A stretch of DNA of 64,000 nt from positions 558,001 to 622,000 of the forward strand of contig NZ_CP013422.1 in assembly GCF_001718695.1 (NCBI RefSeq), in the 5' to 3' direction. Numbering within the stretch: the first letter of the stretch is position 1; each line of letters opens with the position of its first letter. Source of the stretch: Burkholderia ubonensis. GTDB taxonomy: Bacteria > Pseudomonadota > Gammaproteobacteria > Burkholderiales > Burkholderiaceae. Position numbers and translations under genes: made by a program. Below the pieces are notes generated by a model that worked only from the letters and a program-made list of their open reading frames with translations, was not told where the DNA came from and ran no database searches. Below are positions 9,308 through 18,399 of this stretch, piece after piece.

Positions 9308-12300
9308 ATGACGCAAGGACAAGCAGACGACGCTGAGGATTTGACGACCGACATCGATGTGACGCAACCGAGCGTTCAGGTTATTGCCGACCTGACGATA
9401 GGATATGCGGCGATTCAGAATAACGTTCCGGTCATTCGTGAAATTCTGGTCACGAACGATGGGGAGGCGACGCTCTCTGATGTCGAACTGCTCGTCAGAT
9501 GTGTACCGGCCTTTGCCGAGAGCGCACGTTTCCGCTTCGAAGCATTGGCGCCTGGCGAGAGCCGCCGTCTTGCTCCCGTCGACCTGCGTCCTCACCACCA
9601 GTATTTCAGCCAGCTCGACGAATCTGAGCGGGCCATCGTCACGGCATCGTTGCGTGTTCAGGAAAAGGAGCTCGTAACGGCGACGCACAACATCGATGTA
9701 CTCGCCTACGACCAGTGGGCTGGTACGCGCTCGTTGCCCGAACTGCTGGCCGCGTTTTGCATGCCGAACTCGCGGGTCGTAGACAAGCTGCTCGCTCGAG
9801 CATCGGGGTTGCTGCGCCAGACATCGGCCGACCTGTCCATGGACGGGTACCAGTCCAAGAATCGCGAGAGGGTTTGGAAGCAGGTGTCGGCTATCTACAG
9901 CACGATAGTCGCAGAGGACATTCAATACTCCAACCCGCCAGCATCGTTCGGAAACGACGGCCAGAAAATCCGGACGCCGGAACGCATTCTGGATGGCAAG
10001 ATTGCGACCTGCCTGGACCTTGCCATGCTGTTCGCGTCTTGCTTGGAGCAGGCTGGACTGCACCCTGTTGTGCTGTTCAAGGAAGGCCATGCCTGGGTGG
10101 GTGTTTGGCTGATTGAGACTAGTTTCCCGACTGCATTGGTTGACGATGTTCAGGCGGTTCGCAAGCGGGTGAAATCTGGCGAGCTCATGGTCTTCGAAAC
10201 CACTGGCGTAGCAGGTGGACAGAAGCCGTCCCTTCGCTGGGCCTGCACCCGTGGTGAGGAACACCTGAATGACGAAGCCGACTTCGCGTATGCCGTCGAT
10301 GTCCGGCGCGCACGCGAAGTTCAGATTCGTCCGCTCCCATCCCGGTCATCGCAGGTAGATGTGCAGAATGTCCCGATTGCCAAGGTCGACACGCCCATCA
10401 TCGAGGACGTACCGCCATTGCCACGACTGGACCCCGTCGTCATCCCCCTCCGCGATGATGTCATGCCGGAAACTCCAGAAGGCCGCCTGGCGAAATGGAA
10501 GAGCAAGCTGCTCGACCTGACGCTCCGCAACAAGCTTCTGAATTTCAAGCCGACGAAATCTTCGCTGCGGGTCATCTGCCCCGACCCGAGTGCCCTGGAA
10601 GACCGGCTTGCGGACGGAAATGAATTCCGCGTTCGTGCGAAGCCGAAGCTGATGTCCGGTTCGGACGGTCGCGACGCCAATGTGTATGCCGGTCGGAACG
10701 GCACGGCCGCAATGGATGACCTCGCAACTGACGCACTCGGCCGGAACGAAATCGTCACGGATGTCGAGGAAGAGGCGCTGGAAGGCCGGCTTCTCGAAAT
10801 ATTCCGGACTGCCAGCACAGGCATGGAGGAAGGCGGTGCCAATACGCTGTTTCTGGCTTTCGGGATGCTGGAATGGCAGGAGAGCAAGGATGCCGAATCC
10901 AGCCACCTGGCTCCGATTCTGCTAATCCCCGTCACGCTGACCCGCCAGTCTGTCCGAAGTGGTTTCCGATTAGCCCGTCACGATGACGACGCGCTCGTGA
11001 ACCCGACGTTGCTGCAAAAGCTGCAGCAGGACTTCAGCCTGAAGCTGCCGTCGTTTGACGTCTTGCCTGCCGATGACCATGGTATCGACGTCAACGGAAT
11101 TCTGCAGACCTTCCGCCTGCATGTAGCTGAGTTGAAGGGATGGGAGGTCAAGGAACAGGTCCATCTGGGTATCTTCTCGTTCACGAAGTACCTGATGTGG
11201 AAGGACCTCCAGGACCGTCAGAAGCAGCTCCAGGAAAACAGCGTTGTTGCCCATCTGATTAACAACCCCGGCAAGGCATTTGCTGACAGCGCAACGGGCT
11301 TCGAACCTGGCACCCTGGATGAGAAATTCCGGCCTCAGGACCTGTTCACCCCGTTGCTGTCGGACTCGTCGCAGTTGCGTGCCGTTTGCGTCGCCGCCGA
11401 AGGCAAGAATCTAGTCATTGAAGGTCCGCCGGGTACGGGCAAGAGTCAGACCATCTCGAACCTGATTGCGCACCTGTTGGCTACCGGGAAGACCGTGCTG
11501 TTTGTCTCGGAGAAAATGGCCGCGCTGGAGGTGGTGCATCGCCGGCTCAGCAGCCTCGGTCTGGGACCGTTTTGTCTCGAGTTGCATTCGTCCAAGGCAA
11601 AGAAAGCAGATGTTCTGAAACAGCTCGGCGTCGCGCTCGATGCAGCCGGCACACGCACAGTGAAGGACTGGGAGCGAGAGTCAGAACGGCTACTGACGCT
11701 TCGAGCAGACCTCAACGGAGTCGCGCGTGCGCTGCATCACATCCATCCGAACGACCTGACCATTTACGATGCCATCGGAACCAGCCTGCAGTATGCGGAA
11801 TGTCGACCAGGCGCGATGCCATGGGCCGATGCAGATGTACATGACCGTACTCAACTCGAGACACTGCGCGAGACCTGCCGCCAGATGGGAGCATTGGCTA
11901 GCCAGTTGACCAGCTTGCAGAACCACCCTCTGGCGGTCATTCACAGGACTGAGTGGACTCCGACGTGGCAACAGGAGTTTCTCGATGCGGTTTCGGTGTG
12001 CGAAGCCCAAATCAGGAAGCTGGACGAGGCCGCGTCAAACCTGCTAAGTCAGCTGGGCCTTCCCGGGATTGCGTTCTCCCTGCATGGATTGAGCAAGTTC
12101 GATGTACTGGCCGACGTGCTTTCCGCCGCACCCACTGTGCCGGTCGATGTTGCCCGGTCGGCGCATGACGAGTCCGCTCGCAACCGATTGACCAACTTGC
12201 GGCAGCATGGCGTGGCGCGCAATCAAGCGTGGGAACCGCTGAGCAAACACTACGTGGATGACGTTGCCACCCTGAACGCGTCCGAACTGAAGCTGCAATG

Positions 12301-14893
12301 GGCGGCAGCAACCAATACCTGGTGGCCGAAGAGCCTGTTTGCCCAGCGCGCGGTTACCGGAAAACTGCGTCTGTATCGGCAAGACCAGCGTCGCCCGCAA
12401 GGTGGAGATGTGCCTGCTGTCATCACGGCACTGACAGCCGTCAACGCCGAAGACAAGGTCATCGAGGCCATGTCGAACGACGCGATGCAGCTGCTGCATG
12501 AAACGTTCGCCGCGTCGAAGACGGACTGGACTGCCGTTGAATCCGCCGAGCGGTGGGCAACATCCTTTGCGGACGCGGTAACGGCGATTGCCGGCAATGA
12601 CATCGAACTGGCTCAAACGCTTCGCACGAAGCTGCAGCCATTTGTTTCCGACAACCGGAGCATGCTGAAGGCAGACATGTCTCTTGGCTCAAGTCTATTG
12701 TCATACCGCGATTGCTATCGAGATTTCGCGGCTCAGCTCCGCCGTGTTGTTGAGCTCGGACACTGCCAGGCCGAACTTGATTTGGACCCGACTGCAGCCG
12801 GCGTGACTCCTCGACTGTTGAGCCTGCTTCAGGGATGGCAATCTGCCTCGCGACAATTGCAGCCGTGGTGCCTGTGGCGGAAGTCCCGCGCCAATGCAAT
12901 TAGCAGCGGATTGCAGGGAATTGTGGACGCACTGGAGGCTGGCGAGGCACCGTTGTCTAGCGTGGCGGTGTTCTTCGAATACAGCTACCAGAGCTGGTGG
13001 CTGCGAAAAGCGATTGACCGGGAGCCCGTACTCTGTAACTTCGCGAGTGCCGAGCATGACCGTAAGATTGCCGAGTTCAAGGAGGCCGACGAGCGTTTCC
13101 AGAAACTGACCCAACAATATATTGCGGCCAAACTGGCGGGACAGATTCCGGCGGGCGTAGAGGTTGCGCCCGGCGCAGATTCTGAGTTGGGGAAATTGCG
13201 ACGCGAACTGCAGAAGCAGCGCAAGCACATGCCGATTCGGCAACTGGTGCAAAACCTGCCGAGCTTGATGACTCGGCTAAAGCCATGCCTGTTAATGTCA
13301 CCCTTGTCGGTCGCTCAGTATCTGGATGCATCGCACGCCCAGTTCGATGTGGTCATCTTCGACGAGGCGTCGCAGATTCCGGTGTGGGATGCCGTTGGCG
13401 CAATTGCTCGTGGTAAGCAGTTGGTCTGCGTCGGCGACCCGAAGCAACTGCCGCCGACCAGTTTCTTCTCCCGGTCGGATGACTCGGAGGATGGAGCGGA
13501 TAGCGACGATGTCCAGGACTTGGAGAGCATCTTGGACGAGTGTCTCAGTATCGGCCTGCCTGAGCTTCGGTTGAATTGGCACTACCGAAGCAAGCATGAA
13601 GGGCTGATTACCTTCAGCAATGTCACGTACTACGACAACGAACTGGTCACGTTCCCGTCGCCAGTGACAAACGACCAGAGCGTGTGCTTTGAGCGCGTAC
13701 AGGGTGTCTACGACCGCGGCGGCTCACGCACCAATCGGGCGGAAGCCGATGCCATCGTCAAGGCGATTGAGCGGCACTATCTGGACTCGGCGAAGCGGCA
13801 TCTGACGCTTGGCGTAGTGACCTTCAACCAAGCGCAGCAAAGCCTGATTGAGCGGATGCTGGATGAGCGCCGCCGGGCATCTCAGCAACTGGACCAAGCT
13901 ATTGCGCAGGCGGCGCAGGAGCCGCTGTTCATCAAGAACTTGGAAAACGTCCAAGGTGATGAGCGCGACATCATCTTCTTCTCCATTACCTATGGCCCAG
14001 ATGCATCGGGCAAGGTCAGTCTCAACTTTGGGCCGTTGAACCTGGAGGGTGGCCATCGGCGTCTTAACGTGGCCGTATCGCGTGCCCGCGTCGGCGTCAT
14101 GATTTTCAGCACGCTGCTTCCCGAGCAGATTGACCTGTCGCGCGTCCGAGCCGCCGGCGTACGAGACCTGAAGAACTATCTGGAGTTCGCCATTCGAGGC
14201 CCACGCGCCTTGGTTGAGCAAAGTATGCCGACTGGACGGGAGCCCGATAGCCCGTTCGAGCGGCAAGTGATTTCCGCCCTTCGTGAGAAAGGTTGGACGG
14301 TCCACCCGCAGGTCGGCGTGTCCGGATACCGGATTGATATTGGCGTGGTCGACCCACGTGCGCCGGGTCGCTATCTGCTGGGTGTCGAATGCGATGGTGC
14401 CATGTATCACTCCGGCGCTACGGCGCGCGACCGTGACCGCCTCCGACAACATGTCCTGGAGGGGTTGGGCTGGGAACTGTACCGCATCTGGTCTACCGAC
14501 TGGTGGCTGAATCCGGAAGAGCCGATGCGAAAGCTTGTGGCCAGACTGGAAGAGTTGGTAGCGACGGTGCCCACCGAGGACGAACCGGCGGTTGAACAGC
14601 CAGAAGAAGCTGCGCACGAGGAAGAGTCGCATACCTTGTACGCCGGAGCCCAATCGGTCGTGGAGCCGGTTGCTCCTGTCGCGCGGCTTCCCGAATACGA
14701 ACTGACCAGCCTGGATAAAGGCAATCCAGACCTTTTCTACGAGGGCGGCTCGATGTCGATTTTGGTCAGCCAGCTACTCCAGGTAATTGAGACGGAAGGG
14801 CCAGTATCGCAGGCAGTGGTATTCAAGCGCGTAACGCGGGCCTGGGGACTGTCTGTTGATGTCCACGCAGAACTGACCCACCTAAGGCAGTAA
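9308..14893 (+). CDS. Hhe-type DUF4011-helicase-Vsr-like defence protein, 3' end replaced by IS
   Basis: Giant single-gene anti-phage protein of the DUF4011-helicase-Vsr (Hhe) kind. Domains in order: N-terminal region with a transglutaminase-like core (C235 in IATCLDLAMLF, H261 in KEGHAWVG); DUF4011 (about 394-415, RLAKWKSKLLDLTLRNKLL); superfamily 1 helicase with Walker A GPPGTGKS (706-713), Walker B DEAS (1352-1355), GDPKQLPP and RRLNVAVSRAR; a Vsr/MTES_1575-like nuclease (about 1647-1735, IDIGVV...GVECDGAMYH); then a DUF3320-like start (about 1815-1848). At 14854 the IS21 element begins, so the final 13 residues come from IS DNA. The ATG at 9308 has GAGGA nine bases upstream; in-frame GTG/ATG codons lie at 9245, 9263 and 9293. 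Loss of DUF3320 may or may not abolish activity. Confidence 0.85.
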   Translation: MTQGQADDAEDLTTDIDVTQPSVQVIADLTIGYAAIQNNVPVIREILVTNDGEATLSDVELLVRCVPAFAESARFRFEALAPGESRRLAPVDLRPHHQYFSQLDESERAIVTASLRVQEKELVTATHNIDVLAYDQWAGTRSLPELLAAFCMPNSRVVDKLLARASGLLRQTSADLSMDGYQSKNRERVWKQVSAIYSTIVAEDIQYSNPPASFGNDGQKIRTPERILDGKIATCLDLAMLFASCLEQAGLHPVVLFKEGHAWVGVWLIETSFPTALVDDVQAVRKRVKSGELMVFETTGVAGGQKPSLRWACTRGEEHLNDEADFAYAVDVRRAREVQIRPLPSRSSQVDVQNVPIAKVDTPIIEDVPPLPRLDPVVIPLRDDVMPETPEGRLAKWKSKLLDLTLRNKLLNFKPTKSSLRVICPDPSALEDRLADGNEFRVRAKPKLMSGSDGRDANVYAGRNGTAAMDDLATDALGRNEIVTDVEEEALEGRLLEIFRTASTGMEEGGANTLFLAFGMLEWQESKDAESSHLAPILLIPVTLTRQSVRSGFRLARHDDDALVNPTLLQKLQQDFSLKLPSFDVLPADDHGIDVNGILQTFRLHVAELKGWEVKEQVHLGIFSFTKYLMWKDLQDRQKQLQENSVVAHLINNPGKAFADSATGFEPGTLDEKFRPQDLFTPLLSDSSQLRAVCVAAEGKNLVIEGPPGTGKSQTISNLIAHLLATGKTVLFVSEKMAALEVVHRRLSSLGLGPFCLELHSSKAKKADVLKQLGVALDAAGTRTVKDWERESERLLTLRADLNGVARALHHIHPNDLTIYDAIGTSLQYAECRPGAMPWADADVHDRTQLETLRETCRQMGALASQLTSLQNHPLAVIHRTEWTPTWQQEFLDAVSVCEAQIRKLDEAASNLLSQLGLPGIAFSLHGLSKFDVLADVLSAAPTVPVDVARSAHDESARNRLTNLRQHGVARNQAWEPLSKHYVDDVATLNASELKLQWAAATNTWWPKSLFAQRAVTGKLRLYRQDQRRPQGGDVPAVITALTAVNAEDKVIEAMSNDAMQLLHETFAASKTDWTAVESAERWATSFADAVTAIAGNDIELAQTLRTKLQPFVSDNRSMLKADMSLGSSLLSYRDCYRDFAAQLRRVVELGHCQAELDLDPTAAGVTPRLLSLLQGWQSASRQLQPWCLWRKSRANAISSGLQGIVDALEAGEAPLSSVAVFFEYSYQSWWLRKAIDREPVLCNFASAEHDRKIAEFKEADERFQKLTQQYIAAKLAGQIPAGVEVAPGADSELGKLRRELQKQRKHMPIRQLVQNLPSLMTRLKPCLLMSPLSVAQYLDASHAQFDVVIFDEASQIPVWDAVGAIARGKQLVCVGDPKQLPPTSFFSRSDDSEDGADSDDVQDLESILDECLSIGLPELRLNWHYRSKHEGLITFSNVTYYDNELVTFPSPVTNDQSVCFERVQGVYDRGGSRTNRAEADAIVKAIERHYLDSAKRHLTLGVVTFNQAQQSLIERMLDERRRASQQLDQAIAQAAQEPLFIKNLENVQGDERDIIFFSITYGPDASGKVSLNFGPLNLEGGHRRLNVAVSRARVGVMIFSTLLPEQIDLSRVRAAGVRDLKNYLEFAIRGPRALVEQSMPTGREPDSPFERQVISALREKGWTVHPQVGVSGYRIDIGVVDPRAPGRYLLGVECDGAMYHSGATARDRDRLRQHVLEGLGWELYRIWSTDWWLNPEEPMRKLVARLEELVATVPTEDEPAVEQPEEAAHEEESHTLYAGAQSVVEPVAPVARLPEYELTSLDKGNPDLFYEGGSMSILVSQLLQVIETEGPVSQAVVFKRVTRAWGLSVDVHAELTHLRQ
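14854..14882 (+). repeat. IS21 left terminal inverted repeat
   Basis: Begins TGTTGATGTCCAC and ends TGACCCACC. It matches the reverse complement of 17307-17335 at about 21 of 29 positions, including the seven outermost bases. Confidence 0.75.
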
Positions 14894-14958
14894 TTTTCAT
14901 CGAATTTTGACCCACGTGATTGAATGCCCTGCTCAATCTTTGAGCAGGGGATACAGAG

Positions 14959-16473
14959 GTGATCACGGTGGGCATATTGGCCAAGATCAGGCGGATGTAT
15001 TTCCGCGAGAAGGTCCCGCTGCGCGAGATTGCGAGGCGCACGGGCCTGTCCCGGAACACGGTGCGCAGCTGGCTTCGGCAAACGGATGCCGTTGAGCCGA
15101 AGTACCCGAAGCGCGTCAGCCCGAGCGTCGTCGACGAGTGGGCCGCGCAACTGACGGGCTGGCTGCGGGCAGACAGTCATCGCCCGAAGCGTGACCGGCG
15201 CACGGCCCGGTTCATGTTCGAGGCCATCCGCGGCGAGGGCTACGCCGGCAGCTACGGCCGCGTCAGCGCCTTCGTGAGACGCTGGCACGAGGAGCAGGCT
15301 GAAGCCCCGCGCAGGAAGGCCTATGTACCGCTGGCCTTCGAACCCGGCGAAGCATTCCAGTTTGACTGGAGCTGCGAATACGCCTTCATCGGCGGGTTGC
15401 GGCGACGCCTGGAGGTCGCCCACGTCAAGCTCAATGCCAGCCGGGCGTTCTGGCTGGTCGCCTATCCGACCCAGAGTCACGAGATGCTGTTCGATGCGCA
15501 CGCCCGCGCATTCGCCGCGTTCGGCGGCGTGCCGCGCCGCGGCATCTACGACAACATGAAGACCGCCGTGGACAAGGTCGGCCGCGGCAAGGAGCGCGCG
15601 GTCAACGCCCGCTTCGAGGCAATGTGCGGCCATTACCTGTTCGAGCCGGAATTCTGCAACCGTGCCGCCGGCTGGGAGAAGGGCATCGTTGAGAAGAACG
15701 TGCAGGACCGGCGCCGCCAGATCTGGCACGAGGCTGCGCTACGACGCTGGGAAACGCTGGAGCTTCTGAACGAATGGGTCGCGGGCCAGTGTCGTCAGGC
15801 CTGGCAGATGCGGCACCCGCAGTGGCCCGAGCTGACGGTCGAGGACGTGCTGCAGGACGAGCGCACCAGGCTGATGCCCAATCCACGCCCGTTCGACGGC
15901 TATGTCGAGCAGACCCTGCGGGTGTCGTCGACCAGCCTCATCCACTTTCAGCGCAACCGCTACAGCGTGCCCACCGAGTATACGAACCAGCTGGTGAGCG
16001 TGCGCTGCTATCCGGCATATCTCAGCGTCGTCGCCGACGCCCAGGAGATCGCACGCCACGAACGCAGCTTCGAGCGGCACATGACCTTCTACGACTGGCG
16101 CCATTACATCACGCTGGTTGAGCGCAAACCCGGCGCGTTGCGCAACGGCGCTCCGTTCGTCACGATGCCACAGCCGCTGCAGCAGTTGCAGCGACACCTA
16201 CTGAAGCACCCGGGAGGCGATCGCATCATGACGCAGGTGCTCGCCGCGGTGCGCGAACACGGACTCGATGCCGTGCTGCTTGCCGTGCAGGCAGCGCTGG
16301 ACTCGGGACGCCCCAGTGGGGAGCACGTTCTGAACGTGCTGAGCCGGTTAAAGGCGCCCACCACGAGTACCAACCTCGCGACGACGAAACTCCAGCTTAC
16401 CGAAGAGCCGGCTGCCGACGTGAGCCGCTACGAAACCCTGCGCGCCAACCCACCGGAGGACCGTCATGTCTAA
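14959..16473 (+). CDS. istA: IS21-family transposase IstA
   Basis: DDE transposase of 504 residues. The N-terminus has an HTH (about residues 14-42, [20 protein letters not shown]). The rve core shows [11 protein letters not shown] (first Asp), IYDNMKTAV (second Asp) and [12 protein letters not shown] (Glu). The likely start is the GTG at 14959 just after a GGGATACAGAG leader. Its 3' end overlaps istB by 8 bases. The frame is complete, so the element may be mobile. Confidence 0.92.
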   Translation: MITVGILAKIRRMYFREKVPLREIARRTGLSRNTVRSWLRQTDAVEPKYPKRVSPSVVDEWAAQLTGWLRADSHRPKRDRRTARFMFEAIRGEGYAGSYGRVSAFVRRWHEEQAEAPRRKAYVPLAFEPGEAFQFDWSCEYAFIGGLRRRLEVAHVKLNASRAFWLVAYPTQSHEMLFDAHARAFAAFGGVPRRGIYDNMKTAVDKVGRGKERAVNARFEAMCGHYLFEPEFCNRAAGWEKGIVEKNVQDRRRQIWHEAALRRWETLELLNEWVAGQCRQAWQMRHPQWPELTVEDVLQDERTRLMPNPRPFDGYVEQTLRVSSTSLIHFQRNRYSVPTEYTNQLVSVRCYPAYLSVVADAQEIARHERSFERHMTFYDWRHYITLVERKPGALRNGAPFVTMPQPLQQLQRHLLKHPGGDRIMTQVLAAVREHGLDAVLLAVQAALDSGRPSGEHVLNVLSRLKAPTTSTNLATTKLQLTEEPAADVSRYETLRANPPEDRHV

Positions 16474-17263
16474 CGACATCGCCGCCCAACTCAAGGGGCT
16501 CAAACTGCATGGCATGGCGAGCACCTGGCCAGAGCTGCTGGCGCAGTCGCGTCACACGGAGTTCGACCCGGAGCGCTTCATGAAGCAGCTGCTGATGGCT
16601 GAGACGGCGGAGCGACAGGTGCGCTCGATCGCCTATCAGATGACCGCCGCTCGCTTCCCGGCTCACCGCGACCTGAAGGGCTTCGACTTCGCGCAGGCGC
16701 ACGTCGACGAAGCGCTGGTTCGAGAACTCAGTGACCTGTCGTTCCTCGCAAGCGCACACAACGTCGTGTTCATCGGTGGCCCCGGCACCGGCAAAACGCA
16801 CCTCGCCTCAGCGATCGGAATTGAGGCCGTGCAGCGCCACGGCAAGCGCGTGCGCTACTTCTCGACCGTCGAGCTGACCAACGCACTGGAGCAGGAGAAG
16901 TCCATCGGCAAACAAGGCCAGATCGCCCATAAGCTGATGTACGTCGACCTGGTAATCCTCGACGAACTGGGCTACCTGCCGTTCAGCCAGACCGGTGGCG
17001 CATTGCTGTTCCACTTGCTCTCGAAGCTGTATGAACACACGAGTGTCGTGATCACCACCAACCTCAGCTTCGGCGAGTGGGCGACCGTGTTCGGGGACGC
17101 AAAGATGACGACGGCGCTGCTGGACCGCGTCACCCATCACTGCCACATCGTCGAAACGGGCAATGAATCCTGGCGCTTCAAGTCCAGTTCTGCCAAGGCG
17201 AAGGCAACCAGAAAGAGAGCAGCAAAAGCCGCAGGCAGTGAGGAGTTATCCACACCGGAATAG
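16466..17263 (+). CDS. istB: IS21-family helper ATPase IstB
   Basis: DnaC/DnaA-like AAA+ ATPase that assists IstA. It is 265 residues with Walker A GGPGTGKT ([16 protein letters not shown]), Walker [12 protein letters not shown], and sensor residues in [12 protein letters not shown]. The length equals the usual IstB size. The ATG at 16466 lies inside the istA 3' end, the typical IS21 overlap. Confidence 0.92.
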   Translation: MSNDIAAQLKGLKLHGMASTWPELLAQSRHTEFDPERFMKQLLMAETAERQVRSIAYQMTAARFPAHRDLKGFDFAQAHVDEALVRELSDLSFLASAHNVVFIGGPGTGKTHLASAIGIEAVQRHGKRVRYFSTVELTNALEQEKSIGKQGQIAHKLMYVDLVILDELGYLPFSQTGGALLFHLLSKLYEHTSVVITTNLSFGEWATVFGDAKMTTALLDRVTHHCHIVETGNESWRFKSSSAKAKATRKRAAKAAGSEELSTPE

Positions 17264-17306
17264 ATGTACTACGCTGTCTCGGGGTGGGTCAGATTTAGAT
17301 GAAAAC

Positions 17307-17335
17307 GGTGGGTCAAGATTCGGTGAAAATCAACA
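17307..17335 (-). repeat. IS21 right terminal inverted repeat
   Basis: Read on the minus strand it starts TGTTGATTTTCACC and ends TGACCCACC, pairing with 14854-14882. A second TGACCCACC box lies just inside. Confidence 0.75.
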
Positions 17336-17457
17336 TTTTGGACTCCAACGGTTGCCCCTCGTCGGGCACTTTGGCCGTATGACTACGGTTGGCTATGTCG
17401 CCGGCAGATGCAAGCATCTGTAAAAACTCGCGCGTCTCGATGACCGATTTCGAGCGC

Positions 17458-17793
17458 TCATATGGGGTTGTCATCCGCCGCTCCGACAAGCAGTTGCTTT
17501 GTAACGTCGCAGTGCGATGCCACGCTGTTCAGCTCACACCACCGTTGCCACACGTAGTCTGCGTCTCTTGACCAGCCGGCCGCTCCAATGAGTTGGTAAA
17601 TGCGCCCTGAGCAAGTCTTGCCGCGTAAGGTGTGACGGTCGAACGCGACGATTCTGGAACTGACGCGCCCCGTGTGGTCGCGCTCGTCTGCACCGACAAA
17701 GTGTCGCGCACCGTCCTCGGTCTCCAGAATTCTCCATCGCTTTAGCGAGACTTCGGGTTCGTCGGTCACGGACGCGATTGTCCAGATTGGCAT
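17458..17793 (-). CDS. Hypothetical protein carried in the transposon
   Basis: A 111-residue soluble protein (starts MPIWTIASVTDEPEVSLKRW). A strong ribosome site, AAGGAGA, lies six bases before the ATG at 17793, and the residue mix is protein-like (many Trp/Arg/Asp, VGADERDHTGRVSSRIVAFD), so I take it as real. I recall similar small proteins near mobile genes but cannot name a family. No signal peptide, membrane segment or catalytic motif is evident. It lies between the IS21 element and the right end of the transposon and is transcribed leftward. Confidence 0.65.
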   Translation of the reverse strand: MPIWTIASVTDEPEVSLKRWRILETEDGARHFVGADERDHTGRVSSRIVAFDRHTLRGKTCSGRIYQLIGAAGWSRDADYVWQRWCELNSVASHCDVTKQLLVGAADDNPI

Positions 17794-17936
17794 GGAAATC
17801 TCCTTGTTCCCGGCGGGCTCTTAGCGGGCGTGCGAGCTTTCCCTCCGAGGCCGCTCCTCGAGCGGTTCTTCCATGCTAGTGGCAATTTTGTTGCGTTAGA
17901 GCGGAAAACATAGACTATTTTATCGGTGATTTTCGA

Positions 17937-18072
17937 GGACAGCTTATGCTTTATTTCGTACCGATGGGGCAGCTTATTGTTTACTGCGGAGAGGCTGACG
18001 GACGGTAGAGAAGCTGTTCGCGGACAGCTTATGCTTTATTCTGCGGGCAGGTTACGACGGATGAAATGCACA
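17937..18072. repeat. Distal end of the Tn7-like element with TnsB-like sites
   Basis: Three related boxes in the same orientation: GGACAGCTTATGCTTTATT at 17937-17955, a looser copy at 17966-17985, and an exact copy at 18022-18040. The stretch ends in ATGCACA, so the minus-strand reading begins TGTGCAT, mirroring TGTGCC at 2695. This is the likely second end of the transposon, which would be about 15.4 kb long. Boundary inferred. Confidence 0.5.
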
Positions 18073-18214
18073 AGTTGTCCACCTGGACACGTTTCGCTTC
18101 AGCTTTATCGGAAATTGGCTGTACGTTTGAAGGTTTGGTTCGCGGTGGCAATCGACCGCGATTCGACGCGAAAAAGCCGACCCAGTGGGTCGGCTTTTTC
18201 GTTTCTGATAAATC
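18073..18214. repeat. Diverged direct copy of the left-end region (older element end)
   Basis: This stretch resembles 2711-2857 in the same orientation: a palindrome-like core, GGACACGTTT in place of GGACACGTTA, a TTTATCGG box, a G/C-rich middle with GCGG...CCGCG, and a terminator. It reads as the left end of a second, older Tn7-like element in tandem behind the first. Confidence 0.5.
18171..18199. terminator. Bidirectional terminator in the older element end
   Basis: A perfect 8-bp stem (GCCGACCC at 18176-18183 with GGGTCGGC at 18187-18194) is flanked by five A and five T. It occupies the place that 2825-2855 has relative to tniQ. Confidence 0.7.
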
Positions 18215-18242
18215 GGCATGCCCAGTTCAGTCCGGGCACCTT

Positions 18243-18384
18243 CTAGCCCCTCTGACGTCTGTCCATGATGCCTCGGATGCCGGTCATGGCCTCACGGGCA
18301 TCCGGGTTGAACGACTGCGCCGGCGACCGATCGACCGGCACGCAGCAGTTGCTCGACGATGGCCGTTTTCAGGGCGACGTTGTT
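18243..18384 (-). pseudogene. Probable 3' remnant of a second tniQ
   Basis: Minus-strand reading gives VALKTAIVEQLLRAG, then after a one-frame slip SFNPDAREAMTGIRGIMD and a stop at 18243. This resembles the C-terminus of the intact TniQ (RTVIEAACRDIIADG, then LNARVPKEVLGSIRGVID). The stop lies about 45 bases beyond a terminator, as in the intact copy (23 bases). The similarity is short but supported by the matching order of end boxes, terminator and gene. Confidence 0.45.
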
Positions 18385-18399
18385 CGGGTCGTACAGGCC

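Larger units (their letters stand above)
14854..17335 (+). mobile_element. IS21-family insertion sequence
   Basis: A 2,482-bp element with overlapping istA and istB, bounded by 29-bp imperfect terminal inverted repeats beginning TGTTGAT. Extra TGACCCACC boxes inside each end match the multiple-terminal-repeat pattern of IS21 elements. The flanks (GGACTGTC on the left, TTTTGGAC on the right) show no target duplication, and DUF3320 coding does not resume on the right, suggesting a deletion next to the element. Confidence 0.88.

Noticed and set aside
2695..18072. Clean 5-bp target-site duplication at the transposon ends
   Set aside because: GTTGT before 2695 and AGTTG after 18072 are similar only when shifted by one base; not accepted as a duplication.
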